A stretch of DNA of 41,109 nt from Gammaproteobacteria bacterium (GTDB taxonomy: Bacteria; Pseudomonadota; Gammaproteobacteria; Steroidobacterales; Steroidobacteraceae): positions 90,083 through 131,191 of the forward strand of contig PLET01000019.1 in assembly GCA_003137095.1 (NCBI GenBank), read 5' to 3'. Shown in pieces: positions 13,632 to 21,896 of this stretch. The first letter of the stretch is position 1; every line of letters starts with the position of its first letter. Under the pieces are notes generated by a model that saw only the letters and a list, made by a program, of their open reading frames with translations, searched no databases and had not been told where the DNA came from. A program made the position numbers and the translations under genes.

Positions 13632-14408
13632 TCAATTCACCTGATAGCCGCGAGCCTGCAGACAAGCCGACATGGCCCGCTCGTAGTTGTTGCGGGCCCG
13701 ATCCACGTCGCCCGAAACCCCGCCGCCAGCCTGGGTCGGATCGAATCCGGTTTGTCCTCTTGCCCAGTTGTGGCATTCGTAGCGGTCGGCGGCCTGCTGG
13801 TCGTTGCTCTGGCCGTTCTTCGGATAAATGATCAGATCATCCTGCGCGCCGCCGCCGGGACCGGAGTCCTGCGGAGCGGCCGAAGGCTGGTCGGCGTTGT
13901 CCGGCGGATCCACGACCGCATAGCCGTTTTGGGCGGGCTGCCAGGTGTAGTAAACGTCGTCCGCGTAGTAGTACGGAATGCCCCCGAACCAAACCGTCGA
14001 ATAGTAGGGAGGCAATACCGTGATGACCAAACCGGCGGGCGGTCGCACCACCACGAAACCGGGGCCGCGCGGCGCGTACCAGATGCCGCCGCTGAAATAA
14101 TAGCGCCCGCCGGCGTGATAGTAGGGATGGTAATCGACCGGTAGCGAGGCCCTCACGGTGCCGAATGCCGGGTAGTAATGGCCGTGATTGTAACGGCCGT
14201 CCAACACCTGGCCGCGTGCATCCACATCCCGTCGCACGGCAGGCGCGCGCGCGCCATCCGCCGGCCGGCCGGCGCCGGGATGCTGCTCGGCATGTTGGCG
14301 GGCAGGCGCATGATCATGATCGCGTTCGTCGGCACTCGCCTGCAATGCCCATCCCAAGGCCAGGGGCCCTGCGAGCAGCGCCAGACGCGCGGTCAGGGTC
14401 ACTCGCAC
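13632..14408 (-). CDS. Secreted DUF6515-like protein with YECH-type C-terminal module
   Basis: A 258-residue secreted protein of unknown function, starting at a GTG 15 bases after the stop of the next upstream gene. It has a Sec signal (about 1-26), then a His-rich low-complexity stretch. A Tyr/Pro/Gly-rich middle follows (about 72-165, with HYYPAFG and YYSTVWFGGIPYYYADD), which recalls DUF6515. The C-terminal module (about 195-258) has IYPKNGQS, DRYECHNWA, QTGFDP and ACLQARGY. This module is shared with the neighbouring lipoprotein. An alternative GTG two codons further in is possible. The location is probably periplasm or cell surface. Confidence 0.75.
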   Translation of the reverse strand: MRVTLTARLALLAGPLALGWALQASADERDHDHAPARQHAEQHPGAGRPADGARAPAVRRDVDARGQVLDGRYNHGHYYPAFGTVRASLPVDYHPYYHAGGRYYFSGGIWYAPRGPGFVVVRPPAGLVITVLPPYYSTVWFGGIPYYYADDVYYTWQPAQNGYAVVDPPDNADQPSAAPQDSGPGGGAQDDLIIYPKNGQSNDQQAADRYECHNWARGQTGFDPTQAGGGVSGDVDRARNNYERAMSACLQARGYQVN

Positions 14409-14423
14409 GGGCGGCTCATTGGA

Positions 14424-14978
14424 TCAACTGACCGTATAGCCGCGGCCTTCCAGGCAGGCGCCGATCGCCCGTCGATAGGACTGGGCACGCGCCATGTCGG
14501 ATGCCTGACGCTGGCTGATCTGGCCTTGAGCCTGCTGCGCCTGCGCCTGGGCGTTGGCATCGGCGCTCGCCCCGACGATGGCGCCGGTCGCACCGCCGAA
14601 CAAGGCCCCCGCGCCGGCTGCCCGCGGGCCGGCAATGATCGAGCCCAGGATCGCGCCACCGATGGCGCCCGTCACCGTGCCCGCACCCGGGGCCGGCTGG
14701 ACCACCACACGCTCATACGGACGCGCATCTTCGCGGCTGGGATCGACGCCGGTTTGCTGCACGGCCCAGACATGGCATTCGTAACGGTCCCGCTCCAATT
14801 GTTCCGGGCTCTGACCATTGGCCGGATAGACGAAAACCTTGGGCGGCGGCGGCGGCGGCGCCACCGCCACGGTGCGCACGGGCGGAGCCACACAGGCGGC
14901 CAACAGGGCGAATCCCAACAGCGGGGCGCCGTAGCGCATACCGGCACCGGCGATCCGGGTGATGTCGATCGATTTCAT
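14424..14978 (-). CDS. Glycine-zipper lipoprotein with split YECH-type module
   Basis: A 184-residue lipoprotein. The frame opens at 15020, but the ATG at 14978 has GAGGA at 14983-14987 and gives a normal lipoprotein signal ending LLAAC. A Pro-rich segment follows, then VYPANGQS, DRYECHVWA and QTGVDP. A Gly/Ala-rich glycine-zipper segment (TGAIGGAILGSIIAG and GALFGGATGAIVGA) is next, and the end reads RRAIGACLEGRGYTV. Glycine zippers of this type are common in outer-membrane lipoproteins and can insert into membranes. It is upstream of the DUF6515-like gene and probably co-transcribed with it. Function unknown. Confidence 0.82.
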   Translation of the reverse strand: MKSIDITRIAGAGMRYGAPLLGFALLAACVAPPVRTVAVAPPPPPPKVFVYPANGQSPEQLERDRYECHVWAVQQTGVDPSREDARPYERVVVQPAPGAGTVTGAIGGAILGSIIAGPRAAGAGALFGGATGAIVGASADANAQAQAQQAQGQISQRQASDMARAQSYRRAIGACLEGRGYTVS

Positions 14979-14982
14979 GAGT

Positions 14983-14988
14983 TCCTCT
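14983..14988 (-). promoter_or_regulatory. Ribosome binding site that fixes the lipoprotein start
   Basis: AGAGGA on the minus strand lies 4 bases before the ATG at 14978. It supports that start over the in-frame start at 15020, which would place 14 polar residues before the lipoprotein signal. Confidence 0.6.
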
Positions 14989-15072
14989 ACCGATATAACA
15001 GCGTGCAACGTCTTTGGCACGCATGGGTTGACAGCCCAAAGCCGTGGGAGTTCGCCGCCAGGCGCCCCTCGG

Positions 15073-15852
15073 TTAGTGCGTTGCGGCAGGCTTACGGAAC
15101 TTTAATATGAAAACATCGGTTTTTCCCTTAACCGAGGCATCGAATACGCGCGCGGTGTGAGGGTCATCGGTTCGATGCAGCAGATCGCTGCTCCCCGCCA
15201 GCACGAAACCCGCCGCCAGGACTTCCTTTTTCACCACGTCGGCGTCGATCCGATGCAAGGTTCCGGTATCGCGCACGCCTGAACCGGCCTGCGCGGCGTG
15301 ATCCAACACCAGGAAGATGCCGCCCGGCTTCAAGGCATCGAACACCTGTTTGTTGAAAGCCGCCATGTCGAAGTCCGGCACATTGTGCAGATCGTGATAA
15401 TTCAGCGAGGTCCATACCAGATCGACCGGCGCCGGCACGCTCACGGCGCTGAGCGGCTGCACCAGCACGCTCAGGTTGGCATAGCCCGATTCCGCGGCGA
15501 TGGCATTGATCTTGGCCGCAGGATCCGGGGCGTCCGCCGGCGCGGTCGGCGGCCGCGGTCGCACCAAGGCGTACACATGCCCGGTGGGGCCGACGGCCTT
15601 GCTGAGGATACGCGTGAAGTAGCCCCCGCCCGGCAACAGTTCGGCCACCGTCTCGCCGGGCTTGAGGCCGACGAATGCCAGCGTCTCGGCCGGCTTGCGA
15701 TTTGCGTCCCGCTCCGTGTCCGCCGCCGGCCGGGACGGATCCGCCACGGCCGCCCTGAGGAAGGCCGGTACGCCCGCGGCAGCCGCAGGAGCCGCCGGTA
15801 CGAGCAGCAGCGCCGACACAAGCGCCGCCAAATGGAATGTTGATTGTTTCAT
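15073..15852 (-). CDS. Exported SAM-methyltransferase-like protein (COG4798 type)
   Basis: A 259-residue protein with a Rossmann-fold methyltransferase domain behind a Sec signal peptide (about 1-25, ending APAAAA). Motif I is degenerate, AELLPGGGYFTRIL, followed by DLVWTSLNYHDLHN and LKPGGIFLVLDHAA. These fit the predicted methyltransferases of COG4798, which are commonly exported. SAM is not expected in the periplasm, so a catalytic role there is puzzling. The frame is open to 16050, but the ATG at 15852 after a G-rich stretch gives a proper signal peptide. Divergent from sdaA. Confidence 0.82.
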   Translation of the reverse strand: MKQSTFHLAALVSALLLVPAAPAAAAGVPAFLRAAVADPSRPAADTERDANRKPAETLAFVGLKPGETVAELLPGGGYFTRILSKAVGPTGHVYALVRPRPPTAPADAPDPAAKINAIAAESGYANLSVLVQPLSAVSVPAPVDLVWTSLNYHDLHNVPDFDMAAFNKQVFDALKPGGIFLVLDHAAQAGSGVRDTGTLHRIDADVVKKEVLAAGFVLAGSSDLLHRTDDPHTARVFDASVKGKTDVFILKFRKPAATH

Positions 15853-15922
15853 GCCCACCCCCCGGAAACCCGGCCGCGATTTTAGCACTTTAATACCGGG
15901 AAATGCGTGCAAGAATGACCGG
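15853..15922. promoter_or_regulatory. Divergent promoter region, methyltransferase / sdaA
   Basis: A 70-base region between divergent starts. On the minus strand TAAAAT at 15884-15879 is a good -10 candidate about 27 bases before the ATG. TTGCAC at 15912-15907 is upstream, but its 22-base spacer is too long for a standard sigma-70 promoter. No clear plus-strand promoter was found. Confidence 0.3.
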
Positions 15923-17287
15923 ATGACCTTAAGCGTCTTCGATATTTTCAAGGTGGGGATCGGCCCTTCGAGTTCGCATACGATGGGTCCGATGAATGCG
16001 GCGCGCAGCTTCGTCGAACTGCTCGATGGGCGCGGATTGCTGGAGCGCACCGCGCAGGTGTCGGCTCAATTGTACGGCTCGCTCGCGCTCACCGGGCGCG
16101 GGCACTGCACCGACAGGGCGATTCTGCTGGGGCTGGAGGGCTTCAGTCCGGACAGCATCGATCCGGCGCTCATCGAGCCAGCCTTGCAGCGCATCCGCGG
16201 CAGCGGCCGCATCAACCTCGCCGGCCGTCGCGAGATCGCCTTCGACGAGCCGTTGAATCTGCTGTTTCATTTCGATCAGGTGCTGCCCGGGCATTCCAAC
16301 GGCATGCGTTTCAGCGCGCACGATACGGACGGCTCGCTGCTGGCGCGCGAGGAATATTACTCGGTGGGCGGGGGCTTCGTGGTGCGCGCCGGCGAGGAAG
16401 CGGACGCCGCCGCGGTACGCGCGGCGACACCCTACGAATTCGATTCCGGCGCGCGCCTGCTCGAGCACGGGCGACGCCAGGGGCTGGAGATCCACGAGTT
16501 GATGCTTTGTCGCGAACGCACCTGGTACGCCGAAGCCGACGTGCGCGCGGGGCTGGCGCGCATCTGGCAGGTCATGCAGAACTGCGTGCGGCGCGGCTTC
16601 GACGCCCAGGGGTTGCTGCCCGGCGTCCTCGGCGTGCGCCGCCGCGCGCCCAAGCTGTACCGCCAGCTGATGAGCGGCGACCCGTTGAGTCCGATGCACG
16701 CCCTTGATTGGGTCAACGTCTACGCACTGGCGGTGAACGAGGAGAATGCGGCGGGCGGTCAGGTGGTCACGGCGCCCACCAACGGTGCGGCCGGCATCGT
16801 CCCGGCCGTGCTGCATTACTACCGGCGCTTCGAGAATGGCGCCGACGACGATGGCGTCATGCGTTTTTTGCTCACGGCCGCCGCTATCGGCATGCTCTAC
16901 AAGCAGAACGCCTCCATCTCCGGTGCGGAAATGGGATGTCAGGGCGAGGTCGGCGTCGCCTGCTCAATGGCGGCGGCGGGGCTGGTGTCCGCGCTCAACG
17001 GCAGCAACGAGCAGATCGAGAACGCCGCGGAGATCGGCATGGAGCACAACCTCGGTTTGACCTGCGATCCGGTGGCGGGTCTGGTGCAAATCCCGTGCAT
17101 CGAGCGCAACGCCATGGGGTCGGTCAAGGCCATCAACGCGGCCCGGCTGGCGCTGCGCGGCGACGGCTCGCACAAGGTCTCCCTCGATCAGGTGATCGCG
17201 ACCATGCGGCAGACGGGCCTCGACATGTCGACGATTTACAAGGAGACATCGCAGGGCGGACTGGCCGTCAACGTACCAGAATGCTGA
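15923..17287 (+). CDS. sdaA: L-serine ammonia-lyase, iron-sulfur type
   Basis: Cytoplasmic [4Fe-4S] enzyme that converts L-serine to pyruvate and ammonia. The 454-residue single chain fuses the beta domain (about 1-160) and the alpha domain (about 180-454), as in E. coli SdaA/SdaB. It starts in the family manner with [20 protein letters not shown]. Cluster ligands are C339 (EMGCQGE), C381 (LTCDP) and C392 (IPCIER). [17 protein letters not shown] is also typical. The frame is open upstream to 15662, but homology to the E. coli N-terminus selects the ATG at 15923. Its stop is 31 bases from the convergent ppc stop. Confidence 0.95.
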   Translation: MTLSVFDIFKVGIGPSSSHTMGPMNAARSFVELLDGRGLLERTAQVSAQLYGSLALTGRGHCTDRAILLGLEGFSPDSIDPALIEPALQRIRGSGRINLAGRREIAFDEPLNLLFHFDQVLPGHSNGMRFSAHDTDGSLLAREEYYSVGGGFVVRAGEEADAAAVRAATPYEFDSGARLLEHGRRQGLEIHELMLCRERTWYAEADVRAGLARIWQVMQNCVRRGFDAQGLLPGVLGVRRRAPKLYRQLMSGDPLSPMHALDWVNVYALAVNEENAAGGQVVTAPTNGAAGIVPAVLHYYRRFENGADDDGVMRFLLTAAAIGMLYKQNASISGAEMGCQGEVGVACSMAAAGLVSALNGSNEQIENAAEIGMEHNLGLTCDPVAGLVQIPCIERNAMGSVKAINAARLALRGDGSHKVSLDQVIATMRQTGLDMSTIYKETSQGGLAVNVPEC

Positions 17288-17318
17288 GCTGGTCCGCGCG
17301 GTCATGCAAGGCGCCCTG

Positions 17319-20036
17319 CTATCCCGTCGCCTGCAGCCCCTGCGCGATGCCGCTGATGGTGGCGCGCACCGCGCCGAACAATTCCGGGTCGCGGCGCAGG
17401 GTGGCGCGCCAGCGCTTCAGTAGATCCACCTGCATGAGGTGCATCGGATCGATGTACGGGTTGCGCAGTGTGATCGAGCGCTGCAGGGTCGGGTCGCCGT
17501 CGAGCAGCCGGGCGCAGCCGCGCAGCCGCAGGACGTGTGTCACGGTCAGATCGTATTCCGCCCTGATCGGCTCCGCCATGGAACGCAAGGTGCCCCCGGA
17601 CAACGCGTCGTAGTACGTCGCGATCTGCAGGTCGGTTCGCGCCAGCATGGCCTCGACGTCGTCGAGCAGATGACCAAAGAACGGCCAATGCACCAGCATG
17701 GCGCCGAGCACGGCTTCCCCGTGCGCCTCGACGGCGGCCCGCAATCCGCTGCCGATGCCGTACCAGCCGGGCAACATGTGGCGGCTCTGGGTCCAGGCAA
17801 ACACCCATGGAATGGGCCGCAGGGCGACGATCCCCTCCGCGCCGGCACGCAGCGCCGAGCGCGAGCCGATGTGCATCCGCTCGATGACATCGAGGGGGGT
17901 GGCGGCGCTGAAGAATTCGAAGAACCGCGCATCGCCGAACACCAGCCGGCGATACGCCTCGCTGCTCTTGGTCGCGATGGTGTGCATCGCGGCGCGCTGC
18001 TCCGGCGGAACCGGCGGCTGTCCGGCGTGTGCGCTCGCGAGTGCCACGGCCGCGAATGTCCGCTCCAGGGTGCGCATCGCGATCGGCCGCAGGCCGTAGT
18101 GCTGATTCACCACCTCGCCCTGCTCGGTCAAGCGCAGGACGCCGTGCACCGCCCCGGGCGGCGCGCTTTCGACCAGGTGTTCGGTGCGGCCGCCGCCGCG
18201 CGCCGACGTGCCGCCGCGCTGATGAAAAATGGTGACGGTGACGCCGGCTTCGCGCGCAGCCTCGATCAGCTGCGACTGCGCGACGTGCACGGCCCAGCGC
18301 GAGGCCGCGATGCCGCCCAGCTTGTTGGTGTCCGAGTAGCCGAGCAGCACCACCTGGCGATTGCGGCGCGCCGCCAGATGCCGCCGGTAGGCGGGTTCGT
18401 CGTGCAGCTCGCGCAGGATCTGCCCGGCACGCTCCAATGAATCGATCGATTCGAGCAGCGGCGCGACGTCGAGCGGACACTGACCGGTGTGCTTGTCGGT
18501 GATGTCCGCCCAGCGCGCGAGCAGCAGCACCGCCAGCACGTCCTCCGGCCCCTGTGCGCCGCTCACGATGTATTCGCCGATCGAGTGGGATCCGAATTTG
18601 CTGCGCGCCCGGGCGATGGCCTCGAACACCCACAGCGTGCGCCTGCCGCCCGCATCGAGCGGCGCCGTCGGGCCCTGGTCGCGTGCGAGCAGGTCGCGCA
18701 GCCGGCTCAGCCGCTCGCCCGCGCCCAGCGACGCCCACTGCGGCGCTCCGAGGCCCTGTGCGATGACCTCATCGTGGACCCGGGCGTGCTGCGTGATGTC
18801 CAGGGCGGCCAGATGGAAGCCGAAGGTTCTCACCCGGCGCATGAAGCGGCGAACCAGGAAATGGCCCGCGTGCCTGCCGTGATTCTCGATGAGACTCTGG
18901 GCCGCAATCCTGATGTCGGCGAGCAGTTCCTCGGAATTCTGGTAGCCGTTGGGACGTGCCTCGTAGGAGGCCTTCAGGCGTTCGCCGATCTGGCCGAAGA
19001 ACACCCGGTAGGGCATCCGGTCATGCCTCGCCGGAGCCAGCGCCTGCGAGACCGGCAGCAGCGCCGAATACGTCACGATGCGCCCGGCCAGATCGGCGCT
19101 CACGCCGACCCGGTGGGCGCTCTGGCTGAGCGCTTCGGCCAGCTGTTTGCACTCGGCGAAATAGGTGGAGATGACGAGCTGACGGTGCCGCTGCAGGGTT
19201 TCACGTATGGTCTTGCCGTGCACGTCGGGATTGCCGTCCATGTCGCCGCCCACCCATGACCCGAAGCGCAGGATGTTGGGCACATCGATCGACTCCGCGG
19301 GGACCTCGTAGGCGCGCGCCAATGCGGCCTCGATTTCTTCGTAAAACAGCGGCACGACGCGGTACAGGATGTCGACCAGGTAGAACAGCACGTGCTCGCG
19401 CTCGTCGGCCACCGTGAGCTTCTCGCGTGGATGGTCCTCGGTCTGCCAGATCGTCGTGATCTCGAGACGCACCCTTGCCCACAGGGTGTCGAGTTCCGCC
19501 GGGGCGAGCGCCGGGTTGAGCCGGTCGAGCAGATCCTGCGCGATGCGCTGCTGCTTGCGCATGATGGTGCGGCGCGTCGATTCTGTGGGATGCGCGGTGA
19601 ACACCGGCTCTATACTCATCGATTCGATCAGCTCCAGCGCCTGCGCGAGCGACATGCCCTCGCGTTTCAGCCGCGCGATGCAATCGGCGATGCCCCCCGG
19701 CTGCACCGTGCTCGAGTCGCTGAGATATTGGCGGCGGCGGCGCACGCGATGCACCTTTTCGGCCGTGTTGACCGCCTGGAACCAGATCGAGAAGGCACGC
19801 GTCAGATCGCTGGCCGCGGTCGGCGAGCGCCCGTTGGTGCGGGACTGCAGTTCGGCCCCCGCCGCCTCGCCGCCTTCGCGCCGGCCGATGGCGGCGAGAC
19901 GGTCGCCCTCGACGAGTTCGAACAGCGCGTCGCCGCCCTGATCGCGCAGCGTCTCGCCGATCAAACCGCCGAGCGCATGCACGTCCTCGCGTAGCGCGGC
20001 GTCCTTGACGGGGAACTGGATGCTTTGGCGGTACAT
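17319..20036 (-). CDS. ppc: Phosphoenolpyruvate carboxylase
   Basis: Anaplerotic enzyme that carboxylates PEP to oxaloacetate. From the ATG at 20036 it has 905 residues (E. coli 883) and the N-terminus aligns with my memory of Xanthomonas PEPC. An in-frame ATG at 20087 would add 17 residues, which come largely from a 21-base tandem duplication, and neither start has a clear ribosome site. Active-site H149 is in VFTAHPTES, and WVGGDMDGNP is intact. The catalytic lysine lies in GYSDTNKLGG (usual GYSDSxKDGG) and the glycine loop reads FHQRGGTSARGG (usual FHGRGG). The end QGLQATG is close to the usual QNTG terminus. Confidence 0.94.
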   Translation of the reverse strand: MYRQSIQFPVKDAALREDVHALGGLIGETLRDQGGDALFELVEGDRLAAIGRREGGEAAGAELQSRTNGRSPTAASDLTRAFSIWFQAVNTAEKVHRVRRRRQYLSDSSTVQPGGIADCIARLKREGMSLAQALELIESMSIEPVFTAHPTESTRRTIMRKQQRIAQDLLDRLNPALAPAELDTLWARVRLEITTIWQTEDHPREKLTVADEREHVLFYLVDILYRVVPLFYEEIEAALARAYEVPAESIDVPNILRFGSWVGGDMDGNPDVHGKTIRETLQRHRQLVISTYFAECKQLAEALSQSAHRVGVSADLAGRIVTYSALLPVSQALAPARHDRMPYRVFFGQIGERLKASYEARPNGYQNSEELLADIRIAAQSLIENHGRHAGHFLVRRFMRRVRTFGFHLAALDITQHARVHDEVIAQGLGAPQWASLGAGERLSRLRDLLARDQGPTAPLDAGGRRTLWVFEAIARARSKFGSHSIGEYIVSGAQGPEDVLAVLLLARWADITDKHTGQCPLDVAPLLESIDSLERAGQILRELHDEPAYRRHLAARRNRQVVLLGYSDTNKLGGIAASRWAVHVAQSQLIEAAREAGVTVTIFHQRGGTSARGGGRTEHLVESAPPGAVHGVLRLTEQGEVVNQHYGLRPIAMRTLERTFAAVALASAHAGQPPVPPEQRAAMHTIATKSSEAYRRLVFGDARFFEFFSAATPLDVIERMHIGSRSALRAGAEGIVALRPIPWVFAWTQSRHMLPGWYGIGSGLRAAVEAHGEAVLGAMLVHWPFFGHLLDDVEAMLARTDLQIATYYDALSGGTLRSMAEPIRAEYDLTVTHVLRLRGCARLLDGDPTLQRSITLRNPYIDPMHLMQVDLLKRWRATLRRDPELFGAVRATISGIAQGLQATG

Positions 20037-20065
20037 GAGACCCGTTTGGCGGTACGTGAGACCCG
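20024..20065 (-). repeat. 21-base tandem duplication at the 5' end of ppc
   Basis: Two adjacent 21-base copies, 20024-20044 and 20045-20065, differ at one position (A at 20035, G at 20056). Because 21 is a multiple of three, the frame is kept and the duplication encodes LTYRQTG-LMYRQS. Only the inner copy contains an ATG (20036); the outer has ACG at the matching place. Confidence 0.85.
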
Positions 20066-20136
20066 GCTCTTCGATTCGACGGCGCATATTATGAGATTGT
20101 TGGGGCGTACCGCCACAACGCCGCGGAATTTCGCCG

Positions 20137-20481
20137 CTATCGGGTGCTCAGAAGCACGGTCGTATCGAAGCTCTCGAAGCCGGTCAGCACGCGGCGGTAG
20201 GCGTTCTGCATCAGCCGCTCCGCAGCCTTGTCGGTGCGCGCGCCCAGCAGCATGCGGATCATGACGTCGTCCGCCGGACGGGCGGCGTCCTCGCTGAGGA
20301 TCTGGTGACCGAAACGCGCCAGCCGTTGGTTCATTTCGTTGCAGAATTTCAGGCGCGCCACATCGTCGCCGTCCCCGACCTTGGCCTCATCCGACACTTC
20401 ACAGATCAGCCGGGTGATGAATCGGACCTTGTCGATCAATCCCAGGTCGCTGAAGAAATCGATTTCGGATTGGATGTTCAT
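20137..20481 (-). CDS. Small protein co-translated with the AgmX/PglI-type gene
   Basis: A 114-residue protein I do not recognise. Its ATG overlaps the upstream stop as TGATG, a strong sign of coupled translation. It is mostly alpha-helical by composition, has no signal peptide or membrane segment, and begins MNIQSEIDFFSDLGLIDK. Charged and aliphatic residues alternate through the middle. It is the last gene of the trans-envelope operon, so it is probably a cytoplasmic partner of the machine or of its inner-membrane motor. No catalytic motif is visible. A longer frame through the same stop exists but overlaps the upstream gene out of frame. Confidence 0.7.
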   Translation of the reverse strand: MNIQSEIDFFSDLGLIDKVRFITRLICEVSDEAKVGDGDDVARLKFCNEMNQRLARFGHQILSEDAARPADDVMIRMLLGARTDKAAERLMQNAYRRVLTGFESFDTTVLLSTR

Positions 20482-21401
20482 CAGGCGGGGAAAAAATCGA
20501 TAGGTTTGGTGGTTGTAAGCGGCGCCACATCCTTGGCCTCGAATTTGAACAGTTGGATGCGGGCTTTGAGCTTGGCCTCGAATTCCGGATCGCTCAGCTC
20601 GCTCGACACGATCCGCACGGCGGTGATGTCCCCGGAGGGCGCAATCGTGAGCTCGACGACCACCTTGCCCTGCATAGCCGGCTTGTCGCGCAGCGCCCGG
20701 GTGTAGAGCGCGTAGATCGCACCCTTGTTCTTGTCGAACACCAGCGCCACCTCTTCGGCGCTGCGCGAGGCCTTGCCGCTGCCCCCGGAACGGGTGGTGC
20801 GGTTGCCCGCGGCGAGCGAAGGATCCCTCACCTCGGTCGTGTAGATGCCATGCAGCGAGCCGGAACCCGCCGCCAGCCCGCTGCTGATCGACGAGGTCGC
20901 GATGCCGCCACTGGTGCTGCCCACCTTGGAGGTGATCATGGAGCGCTGCACCACGCTGACGTCGCCCGGGTCGTTGGTCTTCGCCTGATTCTTCGAGAAC
21001 TTGTCGAGATTGACGTCGCGCAGCGCGGCGAGCTGATCCATGTTGGCCAACAAGCCGCTCTTCGACGCCTTGGCGCGCGCATCCACCACCTTGGGCACGG
21101 GCGTCGGCTTGACCGGCTCGGCGATCGGCTTCGGCTTCGGCGGCGGCGGCGGCGGCGGGGGCGGCTCCGCGATCAGCTTCACCACGCGCTCCGGCAGGGA
21201 CTCGGTGTTGGTGACGCGTTCCTGCCGCGGCAAGAACGTCACGAGCACGGCGCAAACGACGAACAGGATCGCGAGATTGCGCAGGATGACGCGGTAGCGC
21301 CGCTCCATCTCCTCGCTCGGCGACCAGGGCAGATCATAGCGCCGGAAATACGGAGGCAGACCTTCGGCGACTTCGCGCTGCGCGGGATTGGCGGCGGACA
21401 T
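20481..21401 (-). CDS. TonB-like energy transducer with AgmX/PglI C-terminal domain
   Basis: A 306-residue inner-membrane-anchored periplasmic protein that probably carries motor energy across the envelope. It has a cytoplasmic N-terminus of about 40 residues, one membrane helix (about 41-57, ILFVVCAVLVTFLP) and a poly-Pro then Pro/Lys-rich spacer (about 79-104). A Ser/Gly-rich middle follows, then a C-terminal domain (about 215-306) with ALVFDKNKGAIYALYTRAL and VVVELTIAPSGDIT, which is the AgmX/PglI signature. AgmX (GltJ) is part of the Myxococcus gliding complex. The ATG follows the ExbD stop directly. Unlike Myxococcus AgmX, no N-terminal zinc-finger or GYF-like domain is visible. Confidence 0.88.
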   Translation of the reverse strand: MSAANPAQREVAEGLPPYFRRYDLPWSPSEEMERRYRVILRNLAILFVVCAVLVTFLPRQERVTNTESLPERVVKLIAEPPPPPPPPPKPKPIAEPVKPTPVPKVVDARAKASKSGLLANMDQLAALRDVNLDKFSKNQAKTNDPGDVSVVQRSMITSKVGSTSGGIATSSISSGLAAGSGSLHGIYTTEVRDPSLAAGNRTTRSGGSGKASRSAEEVALVFDKNKGAIYALYTRALRDKPAMQGKVVVELTIAPSGDITAVRIVSSELSDPEFEAKLKARIQLFKFEAKDVAPLTTTKPIDFFPA

Positions 21402-21896
21402 TTAAGTGGCCGCCCGTTCGCGCTCGACCACGGCGAGCGAAACCTTGCCGTAGTCGGCTTCGGTGCAGGTGGACATGATTTTCTTCAGCACGCTGTAGGG
21501 TGTGCTCTTGTCGCCCATGATGGTGACTTCACGCTTGGACACGTCGGCACGCTGCGCGGTGCTCAATATCGAATCGTTCTGCGCCATCAGCGCCTGTTTG
21601 AGCGGCTCGATGACCGGCGCCGGATTCGCGGCGATGTTGGCAAGCGAATCGACCAACCGCCCATCCACGAACAGCGAGTCCTTGGTGACCATGACCACCA
21701 CCGTCGGGTTGGGCTTCTTTTCGGACAGCGACTGCGGTATCGCGATGTTCTTCGAATTCGGAAGTATGTCGACCTCCGCCGTGTGCGCCAGCAGGAACAC
21801 CACCAGGATGGTCATCATGTCGATGAACGGAATGAGGGCGAAATGGCTGGCGCCATGCTGCCGCTTGCGGTGGCGCTTGATGCGATACGACGTCAT
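21402..21896 (-). CDS. ExbD/TolR-family proton channel subunit (second copy)
   Basis: A 164-residue protein with a basic N-terminus, one membrane helix (about 20-40) carrying the proton-path aspartate D26 in LIPFIDMMTILVVFLL, and a periplasmic ExbD/TolR domain. The periplasmic domain is longer than usual and ends with two cysteine-containing turns near STCTEADYGK. The ATG overlaps the stop of the first ExbD gene as ATGA. With the MotA/TolQ/ExbB protein it would form a proton-driven motor. It corresponds in position and type to one of the AglQ/AglS pair of Myxococcus. Confidence 0.93.
   Translation of the reverse strand: MTSYRIKRHRKRQHGASHFALIPFIDMMTILVVFLLAHTAEVDILPNSKNIAIPQSLSEKKPNPTVVVMVTKDSLFVDGRLVDSLANIAANPAPVIEPLKQALMAQNDSILSTAQRADVSKREVTIMGDKSTPYSVLKKIMSTCTEADYGKVSLAVVERERAAT

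Noticed and set aside
14850..14870. CGG-type triplet run, also at about 21139-21167
   Set aside because: These encode poly-proline spacers in the glycine-zipper lipoprotein and the TonB-like protein, so protein composition explains them.
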